DNA of 64,000 nucleotides from Bacteroidetes bacterium MED-G20 (GCA_905182745.1 CAJJCR010000002.1:1-64000), one strand, 5' to 3'. Shown: positions 30,291 to 41,017, numbered from the stretch's first letter. Program-made: numbers and translations. Notes: generated by a model not told the origin, from the sequence alone.

Positions 30291-30444
30291 CTATATTACA
30301 GTTATTTATATATTTTAAAACGTTTATAAATGATAATAAACGAATCTTAATCGTTTAAATTTATATTTTTTTGAATTTTTGATTTTTAATTTGCAGTGTC
30401 GAATAAATATCGGCCATATTGTTAAACTAAAATCAAAAATAAAT

Positions 30445-30777
30445 ATGAGAAATCTAAGAAACAAAGTACAATTAATAGGTAATGCAGGAAGCACGCCAGT
30501 AGTTCAAGAAACCAAGAATGGTAATAAATATGCAAAATTATCTTTAGCTACTAATAACAACTACACAAATAAAGATGGTGAAAAAGTAAAAGAAACACAA
30601 TGGCATCCTATTGTATTTTGGGGAAAGAAAGCTGAAATTGCAGAAAAATATATCTCAAAAGGAAAAGAGGTATTTATTGAAGGCTCTTTAAATTATAGAA
30701 CTTATGAAAATGACGAGGGCGAAAAGAAATATGTATTTGAAATAATTTCAAATGACTTATTATTACTAAATAACTAA
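30445..30777 (+). CDS. ssb: single-stranded DNA-binding protein, short form
   Basis: A 110-residue OB-fold SSB (MRNLRNKVQLIGNAG start; KETQWHPIVFWGKKAEIAEKY core; FIEGSLNYRTYE). I chose ATG 30445 because the family begins there; an upstream in-frame ATG at 30379 adds unrelated residues. The protein ends right after the OB fold at DLLLLNN and lacks the acidic PF-ending tail that recruits repair proteins, so it is probably an accessory SSB and not the main replicative one. A strong terminator follows 24 bases later. Confidence 0.92.
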   Translation: MRNLRNKVQLIGNAGSTPVVQETKNGNKYAKLSLATNNNYTNKDGEKVKETQWHPIVFWGKKAEIAEKYISKGKEVFIEGSLNYRTYENDEGEKKYVFEIISNDLLLLNN

Positions 30778-30800
30778 GAACGAATTATATAGATAATTTT

Positions 30801-30826
30801 AAAAGAGCCCATTGGGCTCTTTTTTT
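30801..30826. terminator. rho-independent terminator between ssb and a convergent glycosyltransferase gene
   Basis: A perfect 10-bp inverted repeat (AAAAGAGCCC / GGGCTCTTTT) with a three-base ATT loop, followed by a T run on the plus strand and preceded by A on the other. It can stop transcription from both sides; its last bases overlap the stop codon of the minus-strand gene. Confidence 0.9.
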
Positions 30827-31940
30827 ATTTAATGATTTTTTTTACAAAATTATCCCAAGAATAAAAATCGTGTTTTTTAGAAATAGCGGAACTCATCTCA
30901 ATTTCCTTGGAATTCTTTGAAAAATAATCCAAAATATATTTACTCATTTCTTCAGGACTAGTAGAACTAATATAGCCGTCTTTATTATGATCTATTATTT
31001 CAGGTAGTCCCCCTGCGTTGGTTACTAGCATAGGTTTATTATAATACATAGCTAATTGAGTAACTCCACTTTGAGTAGCTGAAGTATAGGGCAAGATTAC
31101 TAGATTCGAGACTGAAAAGAAATCTGGAACTTGTTTGTTCTCTATAAATTGATTGTAAATTATAATATTTTTTAAATTTAAATCTCTTATCAAATCTTGA
31201 TATTTCTCTTCGGAATCGTAAAATTCTCCAGCAATAATTAATTTAATATTCATTTCTACAATTAATTTATTTGACATTGCTCTTATTGCTAAGTCTAATC
31301 CTTTGTATTTTCTAATTAAGCCAAAAAATAAAATGTATTTACCTTCTTTAAGGTTAAGACTTTTAAGTGCGGAAGCTTTATCAGTAATTTTACTGTAACT
31401 ATTGTAAATGGGATGAAAAAGAGATTCAACAATTACTCTATTATTTATTTTCTTGATGTCCTTTTTAACTTTCTCACTTAATGTAAAATGAGAGTCACAT
31501 TTGTTTAAAAAATAATTAACCAACATAGTATCACCTAATCTTTTTTCATGGGCTATAGCATTGTCAACAATCCCAAAAACTGGAATTTTATTTCTTTTTA
31601 AATATCCACCTATTATCCCAAGACAGGGAGCGAAGAAAGGCATCCAGAATCTAATAAAAACTTTACTTGGATTTTTAGCCTTAATATATTTGGCTGTTCT
31701 CCACCATGAGATTGGATTAATTGAATTTATTATAGGAGATATTTTAAAGTTAAAAGCTTCAGTTTGCTCTACTCTATTTTGAGATTTTCCAGGAAAAAGA
31801 AGTTTAGGATACTGTAGAGAAAAAGAAATTATTTCCACTAAATACCCTTTTTCTTCTAAGGATTTGGCAAATGCTTCATTAAAATCTGAAATCCCTCCTC
31901 TTAGTGGAGAAGCAGGACCAACTATAATGATTTTAGTCAT
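30825..31940 (-). CDS. glycosyltransferase family 4 protein
   Basis: A 371-residue GT-B enzyme. The N-terminus has the GPASPLRGGISDFN loop and the C-terminal domain has YKGLDLAIRAM and a PYTSATQSGVTQLAMYYNKP donor-binding stretch ending in NAGGLPEI. It overlaps the GT2 gene upstream by 8 bases, so the two are translated together. The pair probably modifies a surface glycan or lipid carrier; the sugar is not known. Confidence 0.9.
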   Translation of the reverse strand: MTKIIIVGPASPLRGGISDFNEAFAKSLEEKGYLVEIISFSLQYPKLLFPGKSQNRVEQTEAFNFKISPIINSINPISWWRTAKYIKAKNPSKVFIRFWMPFFAPCLGIIGGYLKRNKIPVFGIVDNAIAHEKRLGDTMLVNYFLNKCDSHFTLSEKVKKDIKKINNRVIVESLFHPIYNSYSKITDKASALKSLNLKEGKYILFFGLIRKYKGLDLAIRAMSNKLIVEMNIKLIIAGEFYDSEEKYQDLIRDLNLKNIIIYNQFIENKQVPDFFSVSNLVILPYTSATQSGVTQLAMYYNKPMLVTNAGGLPEIIDHNKDGYISSTSPEEMSKYILDYFSKNSKEIEMSSAISKKHDFYSWDNFVKKIIK

Positions 31941-32889
31941 TAACGTTTAATTTTTCTCTGATTTGGTAGTGGTTTCTATTTGGAGAATTTCTGGACAGCA
32001 TTTCCCCTAAAAAACCAGCAAGAAAAAACTGAACACCTAATATAATTGAAGTTAAAGCAATGTAAAACTCTGTTCTGTTGGCAATTAATTTAGCACCCTT
32101 GTCCAGAAAAATTTTATCTATACCAATGTAAATTAAAAAACTAAAGCCAATTATAAAAACAAAAATTCCTAGAGTGCCAAATAAATGCATTGGTCTTTTT
32201 CCAAATTTCCCAATAAAAGTTATACTGAATAAATCTAAAAAACCAAAAATAAAACGTTCTAACCCAAATTTAGTTTCTCCAAATTTCCTAGCTTGATGCT
32301 TCACTACTTTCTCAGTAATATTTTGAAAGCCTGCCCATTTAGCAATTAATGGTATATACCTATGCATCTCCCCGTAAACTTCAATGTTTTTAACCACATC
32401 TGACTTATAAGCTTTAAGACCACAATTCATATCGTTGAGTTTTATTCCTGATACTTTTCTTGTAACTGCATTGTATAATTTAGTAGGAATTGTTTTAGAA
32501 AGTGGATCTTTCCTATCTTTTTTCCAACCAGAAACAATATCAAATCCATCTTTATTAATCATTTCATAAAGACCGGGTATTTCATCTGGAGAATCCTGTA
32601 GATCCGCATCCATTGTAATAACAACATTTCCAATTGAAAGCTCAAAACCAATATTTAAAGCTGCAGATTTTCCGTAATTTCTTCTAAAAGAAACTCCTTT
32701 AATATTTTTATTTTTAGATTGAAGATTGTTAATTACTTCCCAAGAATTATCCTTACTTCCATCATCAATAAAAATAAGCTCGTACTTTAATTTTGAATTT
32801 GTAACAACTTTATCTATCCAAAGAGAAAGCTCTGGCAATGATTCTGCTTCATTGTAAAGTGGAACTACTATAGATAAATCTAAATTCAT
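31933..32889 (-). CDS. glycosyltransferase family 2, DPM1/GtrB-like, membrane bound
   Basis: A 318-residue polyisoprenyl-phosphate glycosyltransferase type protein. The GT2 domain shows VVPLYNEAESLPEL, IFIDDGSKDNSW, the catalytic MDADLQDSP and the GETKFGLERFI patch. Two C-terminal membrane helices (around residues 230-260 and 275-300) anchor it. Such enzymes load a sugar on undecaprenyl phosphate. Its end overlaps the GT4 gene start by 8 bases. Confidence 0.92.
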   Translation of the reverse strand: MNLDLSIVVPLYNEAESLPELSLWIDKVVTNSKLKYELIFIDDGSKDNSWEVINNLQSKNKNIKGVSFRRNYGKSAALNIGFELSIGNVVITMDADLQDSPDEIPGLYEMINKDGFDIVSGWKKDRKDPLSKTIPTKLYNAVTRKVSGIKLNDMNCGLKAYKSDVVKNIEVYGEMHRYIPLIAKWAGFQNITEKVVKHQARKFGETKFGLERFIFGFLDLFSITFIGKFGKRPMHLFGTLGIFVFIIGFSFLIYIGIDKIFLDKGAKLIANRTEFYIALTSIILGVQFFLAGFLGEMLSRNSPNRNHYQIREKLNVND

Positions 32890-33022
32890 TCAACAAATAT
32901 ATTGAAGTTTATCAATAGGATTTGTTAATTCTTTTTAATTAAATTTTTTATTTATTAGTATTAATAGAATTATATTGGGCAGCTAATAATTAAAATCAAC
33001 AATTTTTAATTGTAAATCCTAG

Positions 33023-33745
33023 ATGAAAGCACTAATAATAAAAGAAATAAGATCTTATCTCAGTTCTATTATAGGTTATGCTGCTATTATTGTTTTCTTA
33101 ATTAGCTCTGGATTTTTTGTTTGGATACTTCCTGGAAACAATAATATAATTGATATGGGAGAATCTAGTTTACAAACATTTTTTTCTCAAGCACCGGGGA
33201 TTTTAATGTTTTTATTCCCCGCATTTACCATGCGATGTTTTGCAGAGGAGAACAAAACCGGAACATTAGAACTATTAATTACTCAGCCGATATCCATATT
33301 TAAAATTATTCTTTCAAAATATCTAGCTGCTAGTTTTCTTGCAGTTTTAACAATTCTACCTACTTTGATATATTATGTAAGCGTCCATCAAATGGGAGAA
33401 ATTGTGGGTAATATTGACCACCCTTCTACTATTGGAGGTTATCTTGGTCTTTTATTGCTAAGTATTACCTATGTTGCGATTGGAATTTTAGCATCCAGTC
33501 TTTCCAAAAATCAGGTAATTGGTTTTTTACTAGGGCTATTCTTTAATTTCATAATCTATGTTGGTTTTTCCTATTTAGCAGTATTTGTTGGTGCTCCATT
33601 GGACTATTATTTAATGAACTTAAGTATGCTAGATCATTTCAATGCTCTACAAAGAGGGATAATTGATTCTAGAGATATTGCATACTTTTTATCTGTTATA
33701 TTTTTAACACTTTATCTTACAAAAACAGTACTGAAGAAAAAGTAA
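33023..33745 (+). CDS. gldF: gliding motility-associated ABC transporter permease GldF
   Basis: A 240-residue ABC-2 type permease with six membrane helices. The N-terminus MKALIIKEIRSYLSS and the segment FPAFTMRCFAEENKTGTLELLITQPI are typical for GldF. With GldA (ATPase, not in the window) and GldG it forms an ABC transporter needed for gliding in some flavobacteria. The stop is directly followed by the gldG ATG. Confidence 0.93.
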   Translation: MKALIIKEIRSYLSSIIGYAAIIVFLISSGFFVWILPGNNNIIDMGESSLQTFFSQAPGILMFLFPAFTMRCFAEENKTGTLELLITQPISIFKIILSKYLAASFLAVLTILPTLIYYVSVHQMGEIVGNIDHPSTIGGYLGLLLLSITYVAIGILASSLSKNQVIGFLLGLFFNFIIYVGFSYLAVFVGAPLDYYLMNLSMLDHFNALQRGIIDSRDIAYFLSVIFLTLYLTKTVLKKK

Positions 33746-35668
33746 ATGAAAAGGATTTATTTAAAATATAAGAGCATTTTAAATCTAGTATTAGTTATTA
33801 CATCATTAGTTGTTTTTAACATAGTAGCTAATCAAATATTTTTCAGAATAGATTTATCTTCTGACCAAATCCACTCCTTATCTCCAAAAACAAAAGATCT
33901 TCTTGAAAACCTAGAGGATATAATTAGTGCAGATGTTTATTTAGATGGAGATTTTCCTGCAGAAATTGAAAAACTTAAAAAATCCCTTTCAGAAAAGTTA
34001 GATGAATTTAAAGCTTTTGGTGGAGTAAATTTTAAAGTTAATTTCATTAATCTTGATGAAGATCCTGAACTATCGAAAGAATTTAAAAATCAAGTTTATA
34101 ATGATGGACTAGATTATAGTGATATATTGATTTCAAGAGATAGTAAACAAGAAGTGGTTAGAATTTGGCCGGGAATTATATTAAGAATGGGAGATCAATT
34201 TAAGGCTGTTCAACTTTTACAAAAAGGAAAATTTCCAATTTCTCAAGTTATTATTAATCATTTCAACGACCAGTTGGAGTACAACTTAATTCTTGGAATA
34301 AATAACCTTTTAAAACCTGCTACTAAAAAAATTAAATTTTTAAGAGGACATGGAGAACTTGACAATGCAGATGCGTGGATAATAAGAGACCAACTTGTAA
34401 AGAATTACGATGTTGACACTTTAAGAATCAAACAATTAAAAGTGAAATATTACAATGAAACCATTGAAATATCTAACAATAAATACGATTCTTTAATTAA
34501 AAATGAAATTGATTCTATTTACATATCTGAAAGAGCAATACCGGTTTTTGATGAATTTGGTAATCCAAATAAAAATGCAAAGAGATATATTACTAAAACT
34601 TTCCAGAATCAAGAAATATCTAAATCCATGAAAGATATTTCAAAAATCAGTGAAGGCCTTGATGTTTTAAATGAAACAGACCTATTATTAATTGCCAAGC
34701 CAAAAACCTCTTTTTCAGAAAAGGAATTATTCATAATTGACCAATACATTATGAATGGAGGAAAAATTATTTGGATGGTAGATATGTTGGAAGTAAATGA
34801 ATCTGATTTAGTGGATACCAATTTAACTTACGCTAGGCCTTTAAAACACCAACTACAACAATTTCTATTTAAGTATGGTGCAAGATTTAATGTGAATATG
34901 GTTAATGACGTGAGATGCGCTCCAATAACTAGAGAAGATGGATTGGGTAGAATTCCAAATTGGTATTTTTACCCTCTTTTATACTTAGACAAACCATCAA
35001 TTTATCTTAATAATGTTGGACCAATAAAAACAAGATATGTCTGTTCAATTGATACTGTTGGGGATGATAATATTAAAAAAACTGCATTATTAAAGTCATC
35101 TGCTGAATTTAAAATATTAAGACAAACTTCTGTCAATTATCAAAATTTATACAATTACAATCCAAGAAATTTTGATATTGATTTAAAAAATGAAGTTCCA
35201 GTTTCAGCATGGTTATTTGAAGGCGTTTTTAAATCAAATTATGAAAACAGGGCTGTAAGTAAAGATTTTAAAAAATTCATATCCAATCCTATTGTTAATT
35301 TCAAATCAAAAAGTAAGGAAACTAAAATGATTTTTATTGGGGATGGAGATTTGATAAGAAATGATTTTATAAAATCGGACAATCAAATTAAACCAGTTCT
35401 GCTTTCATTTGAGAGTGCAGACTATGGAACCCCTGAATTTTTCCCTAGATATGGCAATGAGGTATTTTTTCTAAACCTTATAGACGAACTATTAGATAGA
35501 AGCGAACTTATTCCACTAAGATCGAAAATGAACATGCCAAGACTTCTTAAAAAAGAAATTTTTGGGCAAAGAAATTTTTGGCAACTTGTTAATATTTTAA
35601 TCCCTTTAATGTTAGTAATCGTTATTGGCCTAATTAATCAATATAGGAGAAAAAAGAAATATGCATAA
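33746..35668 (+). CDS. gldG: gliding motility-associated substrate-binding protein GldG
   Basis: A 640-residue protein with one N-terminal membrane helix (about 12-32) and one C-terminal helix (about 612-632); the large middle part is an exported DUF4350-like/GldG domain with the LSPKTKDLLENL opening after the helix and MNGGKIIWMVDM near 334-345. It belongs with gldF. An 8-base overlap joins it to the DUF4340 gene. There is no frame break over nearly 2 kb, unlike several other genes here. Confidence 0.93.
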   Translation: MKRIYLKYKSILNLVLVITSLVVFNIVANQIFFRIDLSSDQIHSLSPKTKDLLENLEDIISADVYLDGDFPAEIEKLKKSLSEKLDEFKAFGGVNFKVNFINLDEDPELSKEFKNQVYNDGLDYSDILISRDSKQEVVRIWPGIILRMGDQFKAVQLLQKGKFPISQVIINHFNDQLEYNLILGINNLLKPATKKIKFLRGHGELDNADAWIIRDQLVKNYDVDTLRIKQLKVKYYNETIEISNNKYDSLIKNEIDSIYISERAIPVFDEFGNPNKNAKRYITKTFQNQEISKSMKDISKISEGLDVLNETDLLLIAKPKTSFSEKELFIIDQYIMNGGKIIWMVDMLEVNESDLVDTNLTYARPLKHQLQQFLFKYGARFNVNMVNDVRCAPITREDGLGRIPNWYFYPLLYLDKPSIYLNNVGPIKTRYVCSIDTVGDDNIKKTALLKSSAEFKILRQTSVNYQNLYNYNPRNFDIDLKNEVPVSAWLFEGVFKSNYENRAVSKDFKKFISNPIVNFKSKSKETKMIFIGDGDLIRNDFIKSDNQIKPVLLSFESADYGTPEFFPRYGNEVFFLNLIDELLDRSELIPLRSKMNMPRLLKKEIFGQRNFWQLVNILIPLMLVIVIGLINQYRRKKKYA

Positions 35669-36656
35669 AAATATTTTTAAAGTAAACTTTTATGGTTTAT
35701 TAATTTTCAGTCTATTTAGTTGCAATAATAAAAACAGCTATTATGATCTAAATGATTTTGCAATAAAGGATACCTCAAAAGTTATTAAGTTTAAAATTTC
35801 AGATACAGAAGATAACAGCATTGTAATTTCAAGAAGTGTCAATTCCAATAAATGGATAATAGAAGGTTCTAAATACACAGCAAATAAATCTAGTGTGGAT
35901 TTATTAATGGAAACCTTTTATAGAATTAGAGTAAAACAAGATGTTCCTAAATCTGCTTTTAACACTGTAATTAATCGTCTTTCAGTTAGACATAAGAAAG
36001 TAGAAATATTTCTAGAAAATGACAAGGCATTCAAAACATGGTTTATTGGCTCTCCTACTCAAGATCATTTAGGTACCTATATGTTACTTCAGAATGGAAA
36101 TAATAAAAGCTCGAAACCTTACATTACTTACAAACCTGGAATGTATGGATCACTAGATGTTAGATTTTTCACAGATTGGAAAGGATGGAGATCTCCTCGT
36201 GTTTTTAATTATCCAAATCCTAAAAGCATTAAAAATATTTCTTTAAACTTCTTTGAAAAACCTAAGGAGAGTTATACAATATCTTACAAAGATGATACCA
36301 TTAAGTTATTTGACTTAGATAAAAAAGAATTAAGCAACTATGATTCTATTCAGGTGAAGCATTATTTGTCTCACTTTGAAAATGTTAGTTACAATAAAAT
36401 TATGTTTGAAAAACAAAACGTTATGGACTCTATTTTTAAAAGTAAGCCGCATTATTATTTTGAGTTAACAGATTCCTCCAATAAAGTTACTAAAGTTGAG
36501 TTTTGGAAAATTAAAGACATAGATTCTCCAACAGGTTGGGACGCGGAACACGGTTATATTCGAGTAAACAAAAACAATGAGCTTTTAAGAGCTCAATATT
36601 TCAACTGGGAAATCTTATTTAAACCCCTTAGTTTTTACACTAGGAGATATTATTAA
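35661..36656 (+). CDS. DUF4340-like lipoprotein in the gldFG operon
   Basis: A 331-residue protein with a lipoprotein signal peptide (lipobox LFSC at about residues 19-22). It resembles DUF4340 proteins, beta-rich, with repeated short motifs of the KWIIEGSKYTANKSSVD type. DUF4340 genes often follow GldG-like genes in several phyla, which points to a third part of the ABC complex. The start overlaps the gldG end by 8 bases. Function is inferred from context only. Confidence 0.78.
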   Translation: MHKNIFKVNFYGLLIFSLFSCNNKNSYYDLNDFAIKDTSKVIKFKISDTEDNSIVISRSVNSNKWIIEGSKYTANKSSVDLLMETFYRIRVKQDVPKSAFNTVINRLSVRHKKVEIFLENDKAFKTWFIGSPTQDHLGTYMLLQNGNNKSSKPYITYKPGMYGSLDVRFFTDWKGWRSPRVFNYPNPKSIKNISLNFFEKPKESYTISYKDDTIKLFDLDKKELSNYDSIQVKHYLSHFENVSYNKIMFEKQNVMDSIFKSKPHYYFELTDSSNKVTKVEFWKIKDIDSPTGWDAEHGYIRVNKNNELLRAQYFNWEILFKPLSFYTRRYY

Positions 36657-36660
36657 TTAG

Positions 36661-36683
36661 GTGTTAATAAATAAGGTTAACAC
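36661..36683. repeat. perfect inverted repeat GTGTTAA / TTAACAC
   Basis: A 7-bp perfect inverted repeat with a 9-base spacer right after the DUF4340 stop. It has no T run, so it is a weak terminator candidate, and it might be a protein-binding site or mRNA stabiliser. Confidence 0.6.
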
Positions 36684-36684
36684 T

Positions 36685-36707
36685 AATAGTATATTATTAA
36701 TACTATT
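36685..36707. repeat. perfect inverted repeat AATAGTAT / ATACTATT upstream of dnaN
   Basis: An 8-bp perfect inverted repeat with a 7-base loop lies one base after the preceding hairpin and 29 bases before the dnaN ATG. Two tandem hairpins in an 80-base gap stand out in this compact region. All arms are A/T rich, so RNA stability is modest. Confidence 0.6.
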
Positions 36708-36736
36708 CTGATATTTATAGCATTAACATTTTAATT

Positions 36737-37852
36737 ATGAAGTTTATAGTTTCAAGTCAAGTATTATTAAAGCAATTACAATCTATTGGTGGTGTTCTTA
36801 ATAGTTCTAATACCCTTCCAATTTTAGATAACTTTTTATTCGAAATTCAAGATCAGAAACTAACCATATCTTGTTCGGATTTAGAGTCCACAATGACATC
36901 TACTATTTCTATAGATGCAAAAAGTGAAGGTAGTATTGCTATTCCAGCAAAAATGTTGTTAGATATTTTAAAAACGTTTCCTAATCATCCACTGACTTTC
37001 TCTATAGATGATAAAATGGGTGTAGAAATTTCTTCAGATTATGGAAAGTATAAATTAAGTGGTTATTCTGGAGTTGAATTCCCTAAATCCCCATTAATTG
37101 AAGCACCTTCAACTGTTACTATCAGCAGTCATATTTTTCAAAGAGCTATTGAAAAAACAATTTTTGCATCTGGAAATGATGATTTAAGACCGGTAATGAG
37201 TGGTATATTTGTTCAGTTATCTGAATCTGATTTAACATTTGTTGCTACTGATGCTCATAAATTGGTTAGATATACAAGAAATGATGTTAAATCTTCTGCT
37301 GCAGCATCATTTATTGTTCCAAAAAAACCCATGAACTTATTAAAAGGATTACTCCAAAATTTTGAAGGCGAAGTAACTATTAAATACAATGAATCTAATG
37401 CTAGTATTGCATTCAATGATATTTTACTTACTTGTAGATTAGTAGATGGCAAATACCCTAACTACGATGCTGTTATTCCAAAAGAAAACCCAAACAGATT
37501 GACCGTAGACAGAAATGCTTTTTTTCAATCAATTAAACGAGTAAGCATTTTCGCTAACAAAACTACTCACCAGGTAAGATTAAAAATTAATGGAAGTGAA
37601 TTAAATATTAGTGCAGAAGATGTGGACTTTTCTAACGAAGCTAATGAGAGATTGACCTGTTCTTATGAGGGTGAATCTATGGAAATTGGTTTTAATTCAA
37701 GATTCTTAAATGAAATGCTTCAAAATATTGATTCTGACAATGTTATATTTGAACTTAGTGCACCCAATAGAGCTGGTATTCTAATTCCGGACAACAGTGA
37801 AGACGGCGAAGATATTTTAATGTTAGTAATGCCTGTTATGCTTAATTCTTAA
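36737..37852 (+). CDS. dnaN: DNA polymerase III beta sliding clamp
   Basis: A 371-residue clamp, the normal size, with three repeated domains. The N-terminus [15 protein letters not shown], the segment [12 protein letters not shown] in the second domain, and the C-terminal MLVMPVML are classical. It does not lie next to dnaA here; instead it follows gldFG-DUF4340, an order known to me in flavobacteria. Its stop shares a TTAA with the convergent rocD stop. Confidence 0.97.
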   Translation: MKFIVSSQVLLKQLQSIGGVLNSSNTLPILDNFLFEIQDQKLTISCSDLESTMTSTISIDAKSEGSIAIPAKMLLDILKTFPNHPLTFSIDDKMGVEISSDYGKYKLSGYSGVEFPKSPLIEAPSTVTISSHIFQRAIEKTIFASGNDDLRPVMSGIFVQLSESDLTFVATDAHKLVRYTRNDVKSSAAASFIVPKKPMNLLKGLLQNFEGEVTIKYNESNASIAFNDILLTCRLVDGKYPNYDAVIPKENPNRLTVDRNAFFQSIKRVSIFANKTTHQVRLKINGSELNISAEDVDFSNEANERLTCSYEGESMEIGFNSRFLNEMLQNIDSDNVIFELSAPNRAGILIPDNSEDGEDILMLVMPVMLNS

Positions 37853-39078
37853 GCTAACTTATAATTTTTTAAGGTATTGGTGATGATTTTTATACAATCG
37901 TCTAATTGATTTTTAGTTATTGTTAGTGGTGGAGCGAACCTTATTATATTTCCATGGGTTGGCTTAGCTAATAGTCCGTTGTTTTTCATTTCAAGACATA
38001 AGTTCCAAGCAGTATTGCTTTCTTCCGTATCATTAATTACAATAGCATTAAGAAGTCCTTTTCCTCTTACCAATTTAACTATTGGTGAATCTTTTATAAA
38101 CTTATTTAATTCTTCTCTAAAATATTCTCCTAAATTGTAAGCATTTTCTGCAAGATTTTCTTCAATAATAACCTCTAAAGCTGCTTGTGCAACTGCACAT
38201 GCTAATGGATTACCTCCAAAAGTAGAACCATGTTCTCCAGGCTTAATGCACATCATTACCTCATTATTTGCCAAAACTGCAGAAACAGGAAATACACCAC
38301 CAGAAAGTGCTTTTCCGAGAATAAGTAAATCGGGCTTGGCATTTTCATAATCTGAAGCCAACAATTTACCAGTTCTTCCTATACCAGTTTGAACTTCATC
38401 TGCTATATAGAGTACATTGTACTTATCACATAAGCCTCTGACTCCTTCTAAATAGCCTTCGTCCGGCACTACAACACCAGCTTCGCCCTGAATAGGTTCA
38501 ACCATAAAGGCTGCTACATTAAAATCTTTTAATTCTGTTTCCAGTGCTTCTAAATCGTTGTAAGGAATTAAATCATAGCCTGGCATGTAGGGACCAAAAT
38601 CTTTGTAAGAAAGAGGATCGTCTGAAGATGAAATTGCTGCTAATGTCCTACCCCAGAAATTGCCTTTAGCAAAAATTATACGAGCTTTATTTTCAGGAAT
38701 TCCTTTTTTTAAATAGCCCCATTTTCTAGCCAATTTATTGGCAGTTTCCCCACCTTCCACTCCCGTATTCATTGGCAAGACTTTGTCATAATCAAACAAA
38801 TTACAAATGAATTTTTCGTAAGGTCCAAGAGCAGAATTATAAAATGCTCTACTTGTTAAAGTTAATTTCTTAGACTGGTTAATTAATGCATTAATAATTT
38901 TGGGATGACAGTGACCTTGATTAACAGCAGAATAGGCACTTAAAAAATCAAAATATTTTTTTCCTTCACAGTCCCAAACATACACTCCTTCTCCCCTTTC
39001 CAATACTACTGGAAGTGGATGGTAATTATGTGCTCCAAAATCATTCTCGAGCTGCATTAATGAAGTAGAATCTATCAT
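37849..39078 (-). CDS. rocD: ornithine aminotransferase
   Basis: A 409-residue class III aminotransferase that turns ornithine plus 2-oxoglutarate into glutamate semialdehyde and glutamate. The PLP lysine is in [13 protein letters not shown], the cofactor Asp in [14 protein letters not shown], and the family-specific start is [17 protein letters not shown]. Length is typical of RocD. It is a single-gene unit on the minus strand. Confidence 0.95.
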   Translation of the reverse strand: MIDSTSLMQLENDFGAHNYHPLPVVLERGEGVYVWDCEGKKYFDFLSAYSAVNQGHCHPKIINALINQSKKLTLTSRAFYNSALGPYEKFICNLFDYDKVLPMNTGVEGGETANKLARKWGYLKKGIPENKARIIFAKGNFWGRTLAAISSSDDPLSYKDFGPYMPGYDLIPYNDLEALETELKDFNVAAFMVEPIQGEAGVVVPDEGYLEGVRGLCDKYNVLYIADEVQTGIGRTGKLLASDYENAKPDLLILGKALSGGVFPVSAVLANNEVMMCIKPGEHGSTFGGNPLACAVAQAALEVIIEENLAENAYNLGEYFREELNKFIKDSPIVKLVRGKGLLNAIVINDTEESNTAWNLCLEMKNNGLLAKPTHGNIIRFAPPLTITKNQLDDCIKIITNTLKNYKLA

Positions 39079-39172
39079 GATAATTTTTTGACAAATATAA
39101 TAATTCGTTTCTTGAAGAGAATTAATTTTTTAAATAAGTGATATTTAAAGTATAATTAATTTTCTTTGCATT

Positions 39173-39976
39173 ATGTCAATACCAAAGACCATCAATTTAT
39201 CTAGAAGAAAAATCATTTCTTCCACTGGAAAAGCATTAAAAGATTTTTCAATGATTGACCACGGAGATAAAATAATGGTTTGTATTTCAGGTGGTAAAGA
39301 CAGCTATACCATGTTAGAAATGTTCATACATTTCCAGAAATATGGAGATATAGATTTTGATTTTATTGTTGTCAATATGGATCAAAAGCAACCTGGTTTT
39401 CCTACGGAAGTATTGCCAAAATATTTATCCAATCTTAAAGTCAATTTTAAAATTATTGAAAAAGATACTTACAGTATTGTAAAAGATAAAATTCCAGAAG
39501 GAAAAACAATGTGCAGTTTATGCTCAAGATTAAGAAGAGGAACTCTATATGATGAAGCAAGAGAACTTAATTGTAATAAAATTGCTTTAGGTCACCATAT
39601 GGACGATATTATTGAAACCTACTTTTTGAATTTATTTTTTAGTGGCAAAATGGAGGCAATGCCTCCCAAGTATTTAATTGATAAGAGAGATTTAATTGTA
39701 ATAAGACCATTGGCATATTGTAAAGAAGAAGAAATTCAAGAATATTCTGATTTAGTAAAGCATCCTATAATTCCTTGTAACTTATGTGGATCGCAAACCA
39801 ATCTTCAAAGGAAAAAGATAAAAGCCCTTATCAAAGAATGGGAGCTTATTTACCCAAATAGAAAAGCAATAATATTTAGAGCTTTACAAAACATATCACC
39901 TTCTCATATGTTAGATAGAAATATTTTCAATTTTGAAGATCTTCAAGCAGTAGAAGACTCCAACTTATTTATTTGA
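39173..39976 (+). CDS. ttcA: tRNA 2-thiocytidine synthetase TtcA
   Basis: TtcA thiolates C32 of tRNA using an iron-sulfur cluster and ATP. The 267-residue protein has the PP-loop [10 protein letters not shown] (about residues 39-48) and the two Cys pairs CSLC and CNLC (cluster ligands), with [18 protein letters not shown] between them. It is monocistronic and its 3' end overlaps porQ by 12 bases in convergent direction. Confidence 0.95.
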   Translation: MSIPKTINLSRRKIISSTGKALKDFSMIDHGDKIMVCISGGKDSYTMLEMFIHFQKYGDIDFDFIVVNMDQKQPGFPTEVLPKYLSNLKVNFKIIEKDTYSIVKDKIPEGKTMCSLCSRLRRGTLYDEARELNCNKIALGHHMDDIIETYFLNLFFSGKMEAMPPKYLIDKRDLIVIRPLAYCKEEEIQEYSDLVKHPIIPCNLCGSQTNLQRKKIKALIKEWELIYPNRKAIIFRALQNISPSHMLDRNIFNFEDLQAVEDSNLFI

Positions 39977-40984
39977 AAAAGATTTTAATTGTTTAATAAT
40001 TGTAATATTATTAGAAGTTCCAGCAAAATGGTACTTTGAATTTGAGTAATTAATTTTAAGACTTTTCACTTTAAAACCAACTCCCCAAGAAATCCCAGTA
40101 GTGCCTGGTCTAGATTCTGGTTGAAGATTATTTCTTGATAAAAAATCATAGCCAAATCTCATGTTGAAATTCTTTGAAAATAAAAATTCTGTTCCAATTA
40201 TAATATGATTGAAAAAATTTGAGAACAATTGATTAATTTGAATTGCTCTTTGGTTAGTAGTTTGAGTATTTGATGAAAAACTCCATCTATTCAAATGATG
40301 GTAAGATAAATGAAATCTTATTGGAGCATGTTTTAATTTAGTATTTACTCCTAAAACAGAATTAAATGGTAATTTATTTTTGGCATTGGATTCTTGATAG
40401 CTTTTAATAGAAGTTCCGATATTGCTCAATAATAAATACCCACCTAGCTGCTTTTCCTCTTCGTAATAAGTTAGACTAATGTCAGAGCCAATGGCAAATG
40501 ATTTGTATTGTTCAAATACAGAACCAAGAAATTTTAAATTAACGCCAATCTGAATATTATCATTTAACTTTTTAGAATGACCTAATTGAAATATCCAATC
40601 GCTAGCTGTAAATGAATTTCCCAACAAATTTCCTGAAGGTGAGTAATATTCAAAATCTCCGTAATTATTATAAAACAAAGTCGCTGAAAAAACACCTTTT
40701 TCTTTTACTTTAAAATTGTAATTAACCATTCCAAAATCAGAATCTGCAAAATGATTGTTGTAGTTAATCACCAACTGCTTGTCGTTAGTTGGAAGAAGAT
40801 TAGATGGTAGAAATATAGCTATTGAAGCATCCTCAGAGTCAAAAACACCTATTGGATAACCTCCAAGTGAAGAATTTCTAGATGTACAATTGTTATTTAG
40901 AATAGAATAGGATGTAGCTGCTTGTTGCGAAAAGCAAAAACTGCCAGTTAAAATAAAAATGATCAAAAATTTTAATCTAATCAT
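39965..40984 (-). CDS. porQ: type IX secretion system protein PorQ-like
   Basis: A 339-residue outer-membrane beta-barrel protein with signal peptide (residues 1-19, cleaved at CFSQQ). It starts with the [17 protein letters not shown] type segment, where PorQ proteins show a similar N-terminal glycine loop, and ends with the amphipathic strand pattern [19 protein letters not shown]. PorQ belongs to the PorV-like family linked to T9SS. No other por genes are near. Barrel family is clear; PorQ rather than a paralogue is somewhat less sure. Confidence 0.85.
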   Translation of the reverse strand: MIRLKFLIIFILTGSFCFSQQAATSYSILNNNCTSRNSSLGGYPIGVFDSEDASIAIFLPSNLLPTNDKQLVINYNNHFADSDFGMVNYNFKVKEKGVFSATLFYNNYGDFEYYSPSGNLLGNSFTASDWIFQLGHSKKLNDNIQIGVNLKFLGSVFEQYKSFAIGSDISLTYYEEEKQLGGYLLLSNIGTSIKSYQESNAKNKLPFNSVLGVNTKLKHAPIRFHLSYHHLNRWSFSSNTQTTNQRAIQINQLFSNFFNHIIIGTEFLFSKNFNMRFGYDFLSRNNLQPESRPGTTGISWGVGFKVKSLKINYSNSKYHFAGTSNNITIIKQLKSFSNK

Positions 40985-41017
40985 AAAACAACAACGATTT
41001 AAATAGAACTTTATTAT

